From: JANMCE01 sp031410595
Lineage (GTDB): Bacteria > Actinomycetota > Acidimicrobiia > Acidimicrobiales > Ilumatobacteraceae
Direction: 5' to 3'
NCBI GenBank assembly: GCA_031410595.1
Contig: JANNZM010000143.1
Location: 1 to 64,000 of the forward strand
Length of the DNA: 64,000 nt
Numbering within the stretch: position 1 is the stretch's first letter; every line of letters begins with the position of its first letter. The position numbers and the translations under genes were made by a program. Below are positions 48,345 to 57,541 of the stretch, piece after piece. Under the pieces are notes generated by a model. It did not search any database. It was not told where the DNA came from and worked only from the letters and a program-made list of their open reading frames with translations.

Positions 48345-49262
48345 ATGGCCCAATTCGTCCAACTGGTCGTCAACGGTCTGACACTGGGGAGTCTCTATGC
48401 GCTCATTGCGCTGGGGTACTCCCTGGTGTACGGCGTACTCAAGCTGTTGAACTTCGCCCACGGCGAGGTCTACATGATTGGTTCCTTCATCGGATACGGC
48501 GTGTTGCAGGTGCTCGGCGGCTCGGCCAGCCCGTCGGTCCCGGTTGGGATTCTGCTGCCCCTGCTCATGCTGGTGGCGGCGCTCGGCGCCGGACTGGTCG
48601 GCGTTGCCATCGAACGATTCGCCTATCGCCCGCTGCGCCAATCACCCCGCATCGCGCCGCTCGTCTCTGCCCTGGGTACCTCATTCTTCTTGCAGGCCAC
48701 CATGCTGTTGGTGGTCGGGGCGCGCATCGTGCGATACGAGAGCGAGAAGCTCATCGACGTCAGCAGCGGCATTCACGCGGGTGTCCTCAACATCAGCGTC
48801 ATGCGAATGATGGTGATCGGCGTCAGTGCCGTCGTGATGATCGGGCTCAACATTTTCATGAAACGCAGCAAGCTCGGCAAGGCCATGCGCGCAACGTCGT
48901 ATGACCCTGAAGCGGCGCAGATGATGGGCATGGACGTCAACCGCGTGGTGATGGTGACGTTCTTTCTCGGTTCCGCTCTCGCTGGTGTGGCCGGGGTGAT
49001 GAGTGGCTTGGTCTACAACCGTGTGTTCCACACGATGGGCTTCGTGGCCGGCCTCAAGGGGTTTACCGCATCGGTCGTTGGCGGAATCGGATCAATCCAG
49101 GGGGCCATGGCGGGGGGCTTGATCATCGGGTTCGCCGAGAGCTTCGCCCAGGGCTACGTCTCCACCACGTTCTATGACGTGGTGGTGTTCGTCGTGCTCA
49201 TCGGCTTCCTGCTGACCCGGCCACGTGGTCTGTTCGGCGTTCCGGAATTGAAGAAGGTCTGA
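48345..49262 (+). CDS. livH: Branched-chain amino acid ABC permease LivH
   Basis: 305 residues from ATG 48345. LVVNGLTLGSLYALIALGYS at the N-terminus and LNFAHGEVYMIGSFIGY are LivH hallmarks, with GLKGFTASVVGGIGSIQGAM near the C-terminus. 46 bases after livK and one base shared with livM. Confidence 0.93.
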   Translation: MAQFVQLVVNGLTLGSLYALIALGYSLVYGVLKLLNFAHGEVYMIGSFIGYGVLQVLGGSASPSVPVGILLPLLMLVAALGAGLVGVAIERFAYRPLRQSPRIAPLVSALGTSFFLQATMLLVVGARIVRYESEKLIDVSSGIHAGVLNISVMRMMVIGVSAVVMIGLNIFMKRSKLGKAMRATSYDPEAAQMMGMDVNRVVMVTFFLGSALAGVAGVMSGLVYNRVFHTMGFVAGLKGFTASVVGGIGSIQGAMAGGLIIGFAESFAQGYVSTTFYDVVVFVVLIGFLLTRPRGLFGVPELKKV

Positions 49263-50722
49263 TGGCCGACGAAGACGCCCCCGACACCGGCACCCGCTCT
49301 ATTGGGAAGGACCAGTGGGTAGAGCAGGCGGCCGAGCGCATCGACAACCGACCCGTCGCCAAACTCCGTCGGCGACTCGTGCAGACCCCGGTGCAGTGGC
49401 GCGTGCTCGGCATCGGGGCACTGGCGCTGCTCTTTGCCCTTGTATCACCGACCGACTACACCACTCGTGTTGCCTTTACCGTTGCGCTCTACACATTGCT
49501 CGCCACCGGTTTGAATGTCGTGGTCGGATGGTCCGGTCTGCTTGATCTCGGATACGTCGCCTTTTTCGGCTTCGGCGCCTACGCCTATGCGCTGCTGTCA
49601 TCCGAGAAGTTCGGCCTGCATTGGCCCACGCTCGTGTCGGTGCCGGTCGTAGTGCTCGGCACCGCATTGCTCGGCTTTCTGCTCGGGTTACCGTCTCGTC
49701 GCTTGAGTGGTGATTACCTCGCCATCGTTACCCTGTTCTTCGGACAGATTTTCGTGAGCATCGTGAACAACGGTGACCGCCTGCAGCTCAGCTTGAACGG
49801 TCACAACGTGCCAAACAAACCCTTCAACCTCACGGGGGGCCCGAATGGCGTGACGGGAATCGACCCACTCTCATTGTTCGGCAACAAGGTGCACACCATC
49901 ACCGGCTACTACGTGGTCACCGTCATCGTGGCCGTGGTCGTGATGTTGTTGCTTTACCGACTGCGCAACGCGCGATCAGGTCTCGCCCTTCGGGCCATGA
50001 GGGAAGACTCCCTGGCGGCCGAGATTCTGTCGATACCCGTACCCCGCTTGCGGCTCCTGGCTTTCGCCATCGGTGCAGGCATTGCCGCGCTGGCCGGCAC
50101 CCTGTTCGCATCGGTGCAGCTCTCGGTGTTCGGCAGCAACTTCGATCTCCCCTTTCTCGTCCTGATGTACGCAGCAGCCATTCTCGGTGGGCTCGGCAAC
50201 ATCGGCGGAGGCTTTGTCGGTGCCCTCATCGTGGCCGTGCTGCCCGAGATGCTTCGCACACCATCCACCGGACGGGCCCTTGTCTACGGCGCGCTGGTCG
50301 TGTTCGTGGCGCTACGGCTTCGGCCGTGGGGACGCCTCGCCCAGTACCTCATTGCGCTCATCGCAACTGGGGTGCTGGTCCGCCTCGGTCTCGCCGCGTT
50401 CGGCACCTCGATTCGACCAAGAGCGACCGGACTCGCAGGCCTGACGGGCGCGCTCGTACCCCATCTCACCAAGAGCGTGTCGTTCGGCAACGTGGCTTTC
50501 CTCACCCTCATCGCCGGCGGACTGGGCCTCACCCTGCTCCGACCGAAATGGCGGCCGGTCGCGGCTGGTGTCGTGAGTTTCATCGGCATGCTGGCGTGGG
50601 AGAATCGGCTGGCCGAACAGGGTTCCATCACCCGTCAGTTGCTGGTTGGGGCTGCGCTCGTTGCGATCATGGCCAGTCGCCCGCAGGGTTTCTTCGGTAT
50701 CAAGCGAGTCGAGGTTCTGTAA
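49262..50722 (+). CDS. livM: Branched-chain amino acid ABC permease LivM, extended
   Basis: 486 residues; typical LivM is 320-420. Core: GLNVVVGWSGLLDLGYVAFF, GDYLAIVTLFFGQI and LGGLGNIGGGFVGALIVAVL. A cytoplasmic N-terminus of about 45 residues precedes the first helix, and several extra hydrophobic segments follow the core, accounting for the length. TGATG overlap with livH and TAATG overlap with livG. Confidence 0.92.
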   Translation: MADEDAPDTGTRSIGKDQWVEQAAERIDNRPVAKLRRRLVQTPVQWRVLGIGALALLFALVSPTDYTTRVAFTVALYTLLATGLNVVVGWSGLLDLGYVAFFGFGAYAYALLSSEKFGLHWPTLVSVPVVVLGTALLGFLLGLPSRRLSGDYLAIVTLFFGQIFVSIVNNGDRLQLSLNGHNVPNKPFNLTGGPNGVTGIDPLSLFGNKVHTITGYYVVTVIVAVVVMLLLYRLRNARSGLALRAMREDSLAAEILSIPVPRLRLLAFAIGAGIAALAGTLFASVQLSVFGSNFDLPFLVLMYAAAILGGLGNIGGGFVGALIVAVLPEMLRTPSTGRALVYGALVVFVALRLRPWGRLAQYLIALIATGVLVRLGLAAFGTSIRPRATGLAGLTGALVPHLTKSVSFGNVAFLTLIAGGLGLTLLRPKWRPVAAGVVSFIGMLAWENRLAEQGSITRQLLVGAALVAIMASRPQGFFGIKRVEVL

Positions 50723-51504
50723 TGGGGTTGCTCGATCTCGCCGAGGTGTCGCTGGGCTTTGGCGGCTTGAAGGTGATGCAGGCGCTCGACCTCACCGTCA
50801 ACGAGGGTGAGATCGTGGCCGTCATCGGACCGAACGGGGCAGGCAAGACCACGCTCTTCAATCTCATCACCGGCGTATACAAACCCGACGAAGGCGACAT
50901 CTGTTTCGACGGCACGAGCATCGCTGGCATCGACCCCAACCGCAGAAACGATCTCGGCATCGCCCGCACCTTTCAGAACCTTCGCCTGTTCCTCAACATG
51001 ACGGTGAAAGAGAACGTGTTGGCCACCATGTATGGCCGCAACACGTCAGGCATCGTCGCCGGTGCACTCGGGCTGCCCAAGGCACGCCGGGAAGAAAAGG
51101 CCATGCATGCCCACGCCGAGGCACTGCTCGCCTTCTTCGGCACCCGACTGCAAGGTTATCGCTGGGACCAACCCGCGTACTCGCTGTCATACGCCAACCG
51201 TCGCCGACTCGAAATCGCTCGCGCCCTGGCGACCCGACCCCGGCTCCTGCTACTCGATGAACCAGCCGCGGGTATGAACCCCACCGAGACCCATGAGATA
51301 ACCGAGCTGATCGGGCGGCTACGCACCGAACTCGGGCTCACTGTCCTCATCATCGAACATGACATGCACGTCGTGGAAGGCGTGAGCGACCGAGTGGTGG
51401 CACTCGATTACGGCACCAAGATCGCCGAAGGCAGCTTTGATCATGTCGCCACCGATCCTGGCGTGATCGAGGCGTATCTCGGTAAGGGATCGGCCACCAA
51501 GTGA
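50722..51504 (+). CDS. livG: Branched-chain amino acid ABC ATPase LivG
   Basis: 260 residues from ATG 50722. Walker A GPNGAGKTT, GIARTFQNLRLFLNMTV Q-loop, LLLLDEPAAGMNPTE Walker B. The signature is altered: SYANRRRLEIARALA in place of LSYGxQRRLEIARAL, as in some actinobacterial members. The longer upstream frame to 50326 is antisense-like and rejected. Confidence 0.92.
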   Translation: MGLLDLAEVSLGFGGLKVMQALDLTVNEGEIVAVIGPNGAGKTTLFNLITGVYKPDEGDICFDGTSIAGIDPNRRNDLGIARTFQNLRLFLNMTVKENVLATMYGRNTSGIVAGALGLPKARREEKAMHAHAEALLAFFGTRLQGYRWDQPAYSLSYANRRRLEIARALATRPRLLLLDEPAAGMNPTETHEITELIGRLRTELGLTVLIIEHDMHVVEGVSDRVVALDYGTKIAEGSFDHVATDPGVIEAYLGKGSATK

Positions 51505-52214
51505 CGCCCGAACCCATCCTTCGACTCGCCGGTATCAACACCTATTACGGCCCCATCCACATCCTGCAAGATGTCAACCTCGAGGTCGGCGCCGGCGAAT
51601 TGGTGTGTCTGCTGGGCGGCAACGCGTGCGGGAAATCCACCACACTGAAGACCATCATCGGCCTTGTCTCGCCCACAACCGGTTCGGTGACCTTTGACGG
51701 CACCGACGTCACCAAGCACGGCACACCCAAACGAATCGCAGCGGGCATGGCTGTCGTTCCCGAGAACCGCCGGGTCTTTGCGCCGATGACGGTAGTCGAG
51801 AACCTGCAGATGGGCGCTTACATTCGCAACGACGATCTCACCGACGACTTCGCTCGTGTCTATGACCTTTTCCCGTTGTTGTTCCAACGTCGTGAACAGC
51901 TGGCCGGCACGCTGTCGGGTGGAGAGCAGCAGATGCTGGCGATGGGCCGAGCGCTCATGAGTCGCCCGAAGCTGATCCTGATGGACGAACCGTCGATGGG
52001 TCTCGCTCCGGTGCTGGTCGAGCGCAGCTTCGAGATCATTCAGCAGGTCAACCAAGCTGGTGTCGCCATGCTGGTGGTCGAGCAGAACGCCAATCAGGCG
52101 CTGTCGATCGCCTCACGCGGCTATGTGCTTCAAACCGGCCGCGTCGTACTGTCGGGCGCAGCCGCCGATCTGGCCAACGACGAAGAACTCCGCCGCGCCT
52201 ACCTCGGCCGCTGA
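51501..52214 (+). CDS. livF: Branched-chain amino acid ABC ATPase LivF
   Basis: 237 residues from GTG 51501 (GTGA overlap with livG). Walker A GGNACGKST is a variant with Cys in place of the usual Gly or Ala; signature LSGGEQQMLAMGRALM, Walker B LILMDEPSMGLAP. Last gene of the operon; the convergent dehydratase-like gene ends six bases away. Confidence 0.93.
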   Translation: MTPEPILRLAGINTYYGPIHILQDVNLEVGAGELVCLLGGNACGKSTTLKTIIGLVSPTTGSVTFDGTDVTKHGTPKRIAAGMAVVPENRRVFAPMTVVENLQMGAYIRNDDLTDDFARVYDLFPLLFQRREQLAGTLSGGEQQMLAMGRALMSRPKLILMDEPSMGLAPVLVERSFEIIQQVNQAGVAMLVVEQNANQALSIASRGYVLQTGRVVLSGAAADLANDEELRRAYLGR

Positions 52215-52220
52215 GCCGTC

Positions 52221-53171
52221 TCAGTCCGGGGTGCTGCCGTTGAGGATGATGGCGAGACGGGCCGGGTCGATGTTGCCACCCGACACGATGCACACGATGC
52301 GACCGGTGCCGGCACCCCCGGTGAGGGCAGAGGCCAGAGCGAGCGCGCCGGCGCCTTCGGCAACGACCCGGGCGCGAGATGATAAGAGACGCACCGCCGC
52401 AGCCGTGTCATCGAGCGACGGTGCAAAGGTGCCATCAACGAGGTGGCGACCGATCTCCCACATGGCGGGCAACAGCGACTTGCTGCCCGAACCGTCCACA
52501 AACGAGGGCGCGTAGTCGACCGGGGTTGGCACGCCCACCGCGAAGGAGGCGTGCATCGGTGCGCCCGAGGCCGGCTCGCATGAGTAAATCCGGGTGTGCG
52601 GGCTGCGGGCGCGAAAGGCGCTGGCGATCCCGCAGGTGAGTCCACCGCCGCCCCACGGCACGATCACGGCGTCGATGTCGTCGAGATCTTCCATCAACTC
52701 GAGGCCGATGGTGCCGTTGCCGGCCATCACCGCATCGTCCTGCACGGGGTGCACGAAGTAGCCGTCGACACCCGGGTAGGAGCCCTCGACCATCGCCCGC
52801 CACCAGCGGTCGAGGTCAACCTTGATGACCGTGCCGCCCAATCGTTCGATGGCATCGAGCTTGGCCTGCGGGGCGTGTCCGGGAACGACGATGGTGGCAG
52901 GGATGCCCAACTCGCGCGCCATCCAAGCCACGCCTTGCGCCATGTTGCCGGCACTGGTCGTGAACACGCCTCGGTCAAGCGCACCTGCCGGCGCGCTGCG
53001 CATCGCGTTGGCCGCGCCGCGGATCTTGAACGCACCGATCGGCTGCAGACATTCGAGCTTCAACCAGATCTCGGCGGGCGACTCGGGCGCGTGCAGTCGT
53101 ACGAGCGGTGTCCGGATCGCAACATCCTTGATCCGCTCGCGGGCTGCCTCAATCTCTTCGATCGCGATCAC
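52221..53171 (-). CDS. Threonine/serine dehydratase-fold PLP enzyme (EutB-like)
   Basis: 316 residues from GTG 53171, which overlaps the preceding stop (GTGA). PLP Lys in IGAFKIRGAANA, TSAGNMAQGVAWM carboxylate loop (SAGN), and VPWGGGGLTCGIA phosphate loop. It would dehydrate a hydroxy amino acid. Paired by overlap with an ornithine cyclodeaminase-like gene, the arrangement of eutB-eutC in ectoine/hydroxyectoine degradation; that link is inference. Confidence 0.85.
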   Translation of the reverse strand: MIAIEEIEAARERIKDVAIRTPLVRLHAPESPAEIWLKLECLQPIGAFKIRGAANAMRSAPAGALDRGVFTTSAGNMAQGVAWMARELGIPATIVVPGHAPQAKLDAIERLGGTVIKVDLDRWWRAMVEGSYPGVDGYFVHPVQDDAVMAGNGTIGLELMEDLDDIDAVIVPWGGGGLTCGIASAFRARSPHTRIYSCEPASGAPMHASFAVGVPTPVDYAPSFVDGSGSKSLLPAMWEIGRHLVDGTFAPSLDDTAAAVRLLSSRARVVAEGAGALALASALTGGAGTGRIVCIVSGGNIDPARLAIILNGSTPD

Positions 53172-54133
53172 CACGCCACCTCCGTTCCGATGCCACGCTC
53201 CTTCGCTCGGCGCACGCAAAGCTCGGCGGCAGCAAGATCTTCTACCGCTATGCCGAGCGACTTGAACAGCGTGATCTCATCGGGCGAGGTCCGTCCAGGA
53301 TGTGCGCCAGTCAATAGGTCGCCGATCTCGGCCCGAATGTGATCCGGGCCGATACCCGCTTCACGCGCCGCGTCGAGGTAGTCGCCCGATTCGTTGATGG
53401 TGGACTCACGTCTGTCGACGAACAGCGAGGCAGCGGCGATTGCGGCGCCGTCAAACTCGCGAGCGTGAGCCACCGAGGAGCCCACCGCGTTGTAGTGCGT
53501 GCCCGGCCGCATCATGTCTTTGGTGATGATGGGGTCCTTGGAGGATGTCGTCGTGCACACGACGTCGGCACCGTCGAGCGCCTCCTCCAGCGTGCCCGCA
53601 ACGCTGCAGCCCGTCGCGGCGGCGAGCAATTCGGCATGCTCTCGCGTGCGACTCCAGATAACGATGTCAGCCCCCTCGATCGCAGCTTGCATGGCGGCAA
53701 CGTGCGAGCGCCCCTGCACCCCCGACCCGATGACGGCGACTCGACGGGCGTCGGGTCTGGCCAGCAGCCGCGTCGCAACCGCCGACACGGCGGCCGTTCG
53801 AATCTCGGTGATGGCGCTGGCATTCAACATCGCCCGCAACTCGCCGGTGACGCCGTCATGCAGCAGCACACCACCCTGATGCGAGTCGAGGCCACGCTCG
53901 TGATTGGCGGGCGCGATGACCACTTCCTTCAATGAGAACACGGGGTCGGCGCCGGCCCGATAGGCGGGCATGAAACCCATGAACGTATTGGCGGGCGGGC
54001 GAACCACGAAGCGCAACGGGTTGAACAGTTCACCGCGCGTCAGATCGGCCAACACACTCTCCATAGCTCCCATGCACGACGGCATGTCGAGCACCTCGCG
54101 TACATCGCGATCGGACAGGATCAGTATGGTCAT
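53168..54133 (-). CDS. Ornithine cyclodeaminase / mu-crystallin-family reductase (EutC-like)
   Basis: 321 residues from ATG 54133. The NAD(P)-binding VAVIGSGVQGRSHVAAM and the conserved SLKEVVIAP, TEIRTAAVSAVATRLL and VGSSVAHAREFD place it in the family. Members reduce imines or cyclise amino acids. ATGA overlap with the aldo-keto reductase and GTGA overlap with the dehydratase show one operon. A longer frame to 54571 is antisense to the aldo-keto reductase and rejected. Confidence 0.88.
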   Translation of the reverse strand: MTILILSDRDVREVLDMPSCMGAMESVLADLTRGELFNPLRFVVRPPANTFMGFMPAYRAGADPVFSLKEVVIAPANHERGLDSHQGGVLLHDGVTGELRAMLNASAITEIRTAAVSAVATRLLARPDARRVAVIGSGVQGRSHVAAMQAAIEGADIVIWSRTREHAELLAAATGCSVAGTLEEALDGADVVCTTTSSKDPIITKDMMRPGTHYNAVGSSVAHAREFDGAAIAAASLFVDRRESTINESGDYLDAAREAGIGPDHIRAEIGDLLTGAHPGRTSPDEITLFKSLGIAVEDLAAAELCVRRAKERGIGTEVAW

Positions 54134-55113
54134 GAGAACAACTCCGATAGATGCGCAAGGATGTCGGGCGAGAGCGTCAGCTGTAGGGCTTCGAGGGTGG
54201 GGGTCATCTGCTCGACCCGGTTCGGGCCAATCACGACGGCGGTGATGCCGGGCTGCGCGAGTAGCCACGCGAGCGACATGGCCGCCATTGATGTTCGGTG
54301 TTCTTTGGCCAGTCGCTCCAACGCTTCCAGCGCGTCGAACACGCCGTCGGCCAGGTAGGGCGCGTATGGCTCGGGGCGCAAGGTCATGCGCGAGCCAACT
54401 GGCGCAGTGGCACCACGTCGATATTTTCCCGTGAGCCAGCCTCCCGCCAATGGACTGAACGGCGAGTATCCCAGTTGCTGTTCTGCGCACAGAGGAACCA
54501 CGTCGTGAGCGTCTTTGCGTTCGAGTAATGAGAACGAATTCTGCACCCACGAATAGCGCACCACACCACATTGTGTTGAGGCGTCCAACGACCGTTGCAA
54601 CTGATCGGCCGAGAAGTTCGACGCGCCGACAGCAGCGACCTTCCCCGCCCGAACGAGTTCTTCAAAACCGGCCATGGTCTGCTCGATAGGAACCGCCGAG
54701 TCAAACTCGTGGGCCAGGTACAGGGCCACTCGATCAACGCCGAGGCGGCCAAGGCTAGTGTCGATCTGGCGCACCATACGGTCTCTCGACAGCCCGCTGT
54801 CAGCCCCCTGCGCCATGGGGTTGTAGGTCTTGGTTGTCAACGTGATGCGATCACGAACCGAGGCATCTTTGTGCGCCAACCACTCACCGATGAATGTTTC
54901 GCTGTTGCCACCGCCGTAGGCATCGGCCGTATCAAAGGTGGTGATACCGGCCTCCCACGCCGCGTCCATAAGCGCGAACGCATCGTCCTTTGACGTGCCC
55001 CGGCCGAAGAACGCGGGCGCCGAACCTATGCCACCGAAGTTGCCGCAGCCGAGAATCAGCCGGGATACCTCAACGCCCGTGGTTCCCACCAGCCGATGCT
55101 CCATCTGGTTCAT
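54130..55113 (-). CDS. Aldo/keto reductase
   Basis: 327 residues from ATG 55113 (ATG 55104 also possible). TTFDTADAYGGGNSETFIGE holds the catalytic Asp and Tyr, LTTKT the Lys, and YLAHEFDSAVP the His-equivalent position; AVIGPNRVEQM is the NADPH tail. First gene of the three-gene operon, with a TACGGT box ending seven bases before the start, inside a palindrome. Confidence 0.9.
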   Translation of the reverse strand: MNQMEHRLVGTTGVEVSRLILGCGNFGGIGSAPAFFGRGTSKDDAFALMDAAWEAGITTFDTADAYGGGNSETFIGEWLAHKDASVRDRITLTTKTYNPMAQGADSGLSRDRMVRQIDTSLGRLGVDRVALYLAHEFDSAVPIEQTMAGFEELVRAGKVAAVGASNFSADQLQRSLDASTQCGVVRYSWVQNSFSLLERKDAHDVVPLCAEQQLGYSPFSPLAGGWLTGKYRRGATAPVGSRMTLRPEPYAPYLADGVFDALEALERLAKEHRTSMAAMSLAWLLAQPGITAVVIGPNRVEQMTPTLEALQLTLSPDILAHLSELFS

Positions 55114-55119
55114 ACTACG

Positions 55120-55131
55120 GACCGTACGGTC
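55120..55131. promoter_or_regulatory. Perfect 12-base palindrome in a divergent promoter
   Basis: GACCGTACGGTC, between the aldo-keto reductase and the VOC-bicupin gene. It covers the candidate -10 box of the former and lies 42 bases before the start of the latter, so one bound dimer could control both. Confidence 0.5.
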
Positions 55132-55172
55132 AACAGGTTGCCGCTGCTGGACCATCGCTAACCTTGGTGCCA

Positions 55173-56255
55173 ATGACGCAAACCGCACCCACCGAATTGC
55201 CCACCGTTCGGGCGGCTGAAGTCATGATTGCCTGCCACGACATCGCCGCCGCGCTTGAGTTCTATGTCGAGCGCCTCGGCTTTCGGGTTGCCTCTATCTT
55301 CCCCGCTGATGCTCCGACGGTTGCCGTGTTGCGTGGCTATGGGCTGCGTCTTCGTCTCGATCCTGCTGCGACATCGCATGGTTCGTTGCGCCTTCAGTGT
55401 GACGACCCTGACGTGCTCGGACCTGACCGGCGCCTCGTAGCGCCGGATGGCACCATCATCGAGATCGTCCCCGCGACCCCGCCCATGGTGCTGCCGCCGG
55501 TGCAGCAGTCGTTCGTGCTGGAACGAGCCTCCGACGAAGCAAGCTGGTCCGTCGGCCGCGCTGGTATGCGCTACCGCGATCTGATCCCCGGACGCCAGGG
55601 AGGTCGCTTCATTGCATCGCATATCCACATCCCCCATGCCGGCCCGGTGCCCGACTACGTGCACTTCCATGACGTTCGCTTCCAGATGATCTTTTGCCAT
55701 CGCGGTTGGACGCGGCTGGTCTATGAGGATCAGGGCGAGCCGTTCATCCTCAACGCCGGTGACTGCGTGCTGCAGCCGCCTCACATCCGCCATCGCGTGC
55801 TGGAGGCATCGGCCAACCTTGAGGTCATCGAACTTGGCTGCCCGGCGCTGCACGAGACCCATGCCGACCCCGACATGTCACTGCCCACAGCGACACTCAA
55901 CCAAGGCCGCCTGTTCGGCGGGCAACGCTTCGTGCGGCATCAGGCGCAGAACACATCGTGGGAGCCCTACTCGCACGGGTTCGAGCGACGTCGCTTCGGG
56001 CTTCGCGAAGCAACATCGGGGTTGGCTGAAGCCAGTGTGCTTCGGCCGTCGGAAGCTTCGCCCGGCCCGCTGTCGCACGACGGCGAGTTCTTTTTCCACT
56101 TCGTACTCCAAGGTGCTGTCAGGTTGGAACGAGGTGGCCATGCGCCCAATGATCTGCACGCCGGAGATAGCTACGTCATGCCGGCCGGGAGCACGTTCGA
56201 GCTCGGCCGTCGTTCCCCCGATCTCGAAATACTTGAAGTCACGTTGCCCGGGTGA
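55173..56255 (+). CDS. VOC-domain plus double-cupin protein
   Basis: 360 residues from ATG 55173. Residues 12 to about 100 (AAEVMIACHDIAAALEFYVE, LGFRVASIFPA) are a glyoxalase/VOC half-domain. Then follow two cupins: one with HIHIPHAGPVPDYVHFHDV and AGDCVLQPPHIRHRVLE (metal His residues present), the other with FFFHFVLQGAVRLE and AGDSYVMPAGSTFEL, which lacks most His ligands. Its stop overlaps kynureninase (GTGA), so it probably acts in tryptophan or kynurenine breakdown, perhaps as a dioxygenase; this is inference. Confidence 0.75.
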   Translation: MTQTAPTELPTVRAAEVMIACHDIAAALEFYVERLGFRVASIFPADAPTVAVLRGYGLRLRLDPAATSHGSLRLQCDDPDVLGPDRRLVAPDGTIIEIVPATPPMVLPPVQQSFVLERASDEASWSVGRAGMRYRDLIPGRQGGRFIASHIHIPHAGPVPDYVHFHDVRFQMIFCHRGWTRLVYEDQGEPFILNAGDCVLQPPHIRHRVLEASANLEVIELGCPALHETHADPDMSLPTATLNQGRLFGGQRFVRHQAQNTSWEPYSHGFERRRFGLREATSGLAEASVLRPSEASPGPLSHDGEFFFHFVLQGAVRLERGGHAPNDLHAGDSYVMPAGSTFELGRRSPDLEILEVTLPG

Positions 56256-57535
56256 GCGCGCTCCACGAACGGCGGGCCGAGGCCGAGCAGCTAGACATCA
56301 GCGACCCTGCCCCCGCGCGCGGCCGTTTCGAGTTCCCACCCGCACCACCGGGTAGTGAATATGAGAACGCCGCCTACTTCGCGGGCAACTCCCTCGGTCT
56401 CCTGCCCGACACCGCTCGAACAGCGATCGCGGAGGTGCTCACCAGTTGGTCAACCAGGGCGGTGAGCGGGCACTTCACCGGCCCGGAACCGTGGTCGAAA
56501 CAGGCCGAGCGACTCGCCGCGCCGATGGCAGAACTGGTCGGCGCCTTCCCCGACGAGGTGATCGTGATGAACACCCTCACGATCAACCTGCACCTCATCC
56601 TGAGTGCCCTGTTTCGACCCGATGGTGACCGGCGAATGATCGCTATTGAGTCCGGCGCATTTCCGTCAGACGACTATGCCGTTGCGTCTCAGTTGCACTG
56701 GCACGGGCTGGACCGCTCAACGCTGGTACGGCTGGAACCAACCGACGACTCCGGCCTGTTCAAGACCGAATCGCTCATCGAGCAGATCCGCCAGATCGGA
56801 CCGACCCTGGCGGCCGTCGTGCTCGGCGTCGTCAACTTCCGCACCGGGCAATTGCTCGATGTCGAGGCCATCACCAAAGCCGTCCATGACGTCGGCGCGC
56901 TGGCCATCTGGGACCTGGCCCACGCCGCCGGTAACGTGCGCAACCGTCTGCACGAGTGGGATGTGGATGCCGCGGTCTGGTGCAATTACAAATATCTGAA
57001 CGGCGGTCCGGGCGCGCTCGGCTCGGCCTTCATCCATCGTCGCTTCAACGGCTACGGCGACTTGCCGCGGCTGAACGGCTGGTGGGGTAACGCTCCGCAA
57101 ACCCGCTTCGCGATGCGGCGCGACATCGACCTCGATCAGGGTGCCGCTGGATGGCAGGTCTCCACCCCACCCACCCTCGCGATGGTGCCCGTGCGGGCCG
57201 CAGTGGAGATGATCCACGACGTAGGTTTCGACCTGTTGATCGCCCGCTCGCAGCGGCTGACGGCCTTCCTCGAATCGCTCTTCGATGAGGTGTGCTTCAC
57301 CCGGCAGATGACGCAACTGACGCCGAGGTCGCCGAGCGAACGGGGCGCTCAGTTGTCGATGATCATCGATGATGCGCCGGCCATCACCGACGCCCTGGTG
57401 GCGCTCGGCGTCGTACCCGACGAGCGCCCACCGAACATCGTGCGCTTCGCCCCGATCCCGCTGTACACGTCGTACCTCGACTGCTGGAGAGCCGCCGACG
57501 CGCTCATGCAGGTACTGCCGCCCCGGCCAAGCTAA
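56252..57535 (+). CDS. kynU: Kynureninase
   Basis: 427 residues from GTG 56252. YFAGNSLGLLP, VSGHFTGPEPW, VMNTLTINLHLIL, AIWDLAHAAGNV and CNYKYLNGGPGALGSAFIH (PLP lysine) are all standard kynureninase blocks. It splits kynurenine to anthranilate and alanine. Coupled to the VOC-bicupin gene. No tryptophan dioxygenase or kynurenine formamidase is in the window. Confidence 0.93.
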   Translation: MSALHERRAEAEQLDISDPAPARGRFEFPPAPPGSEYENAAYFAGNSLGLLPDTARTAIAEVLTSWSTRAVSGHFTGPEPWSKQAERLAAPMAELVGAFPDEVIVMNTLTINLHLILSALFRPDGDRRMIAIESGAFPSDDYAVASQLHWHGLDRSTLVRLEPTDDSGLFKTESLIEQIRQIGPTLAAVVLGVVNFRTGQLLDVEAITKAVHDVGALAIWDLAHAAGNVRNRLHEWDVDAAVWCNYKYLNGGPGALGSAFIHRRFNGYGDLPRLNGWWGNAPQTRFAMRRDIDLDQGAAGWQVSTPPTLAMVPVRAAVEMIHDVGFDLLIARSQRLTAFLESLFDEVCFTRQMTQLTPRSPSERGAQLSMIIDDAPAITDALVALGVVPDERPPNIVRFAPIPLYTSYLDCWRAADALMQVLPPRPS

Positions 57536-57541
57536 GAGAGG

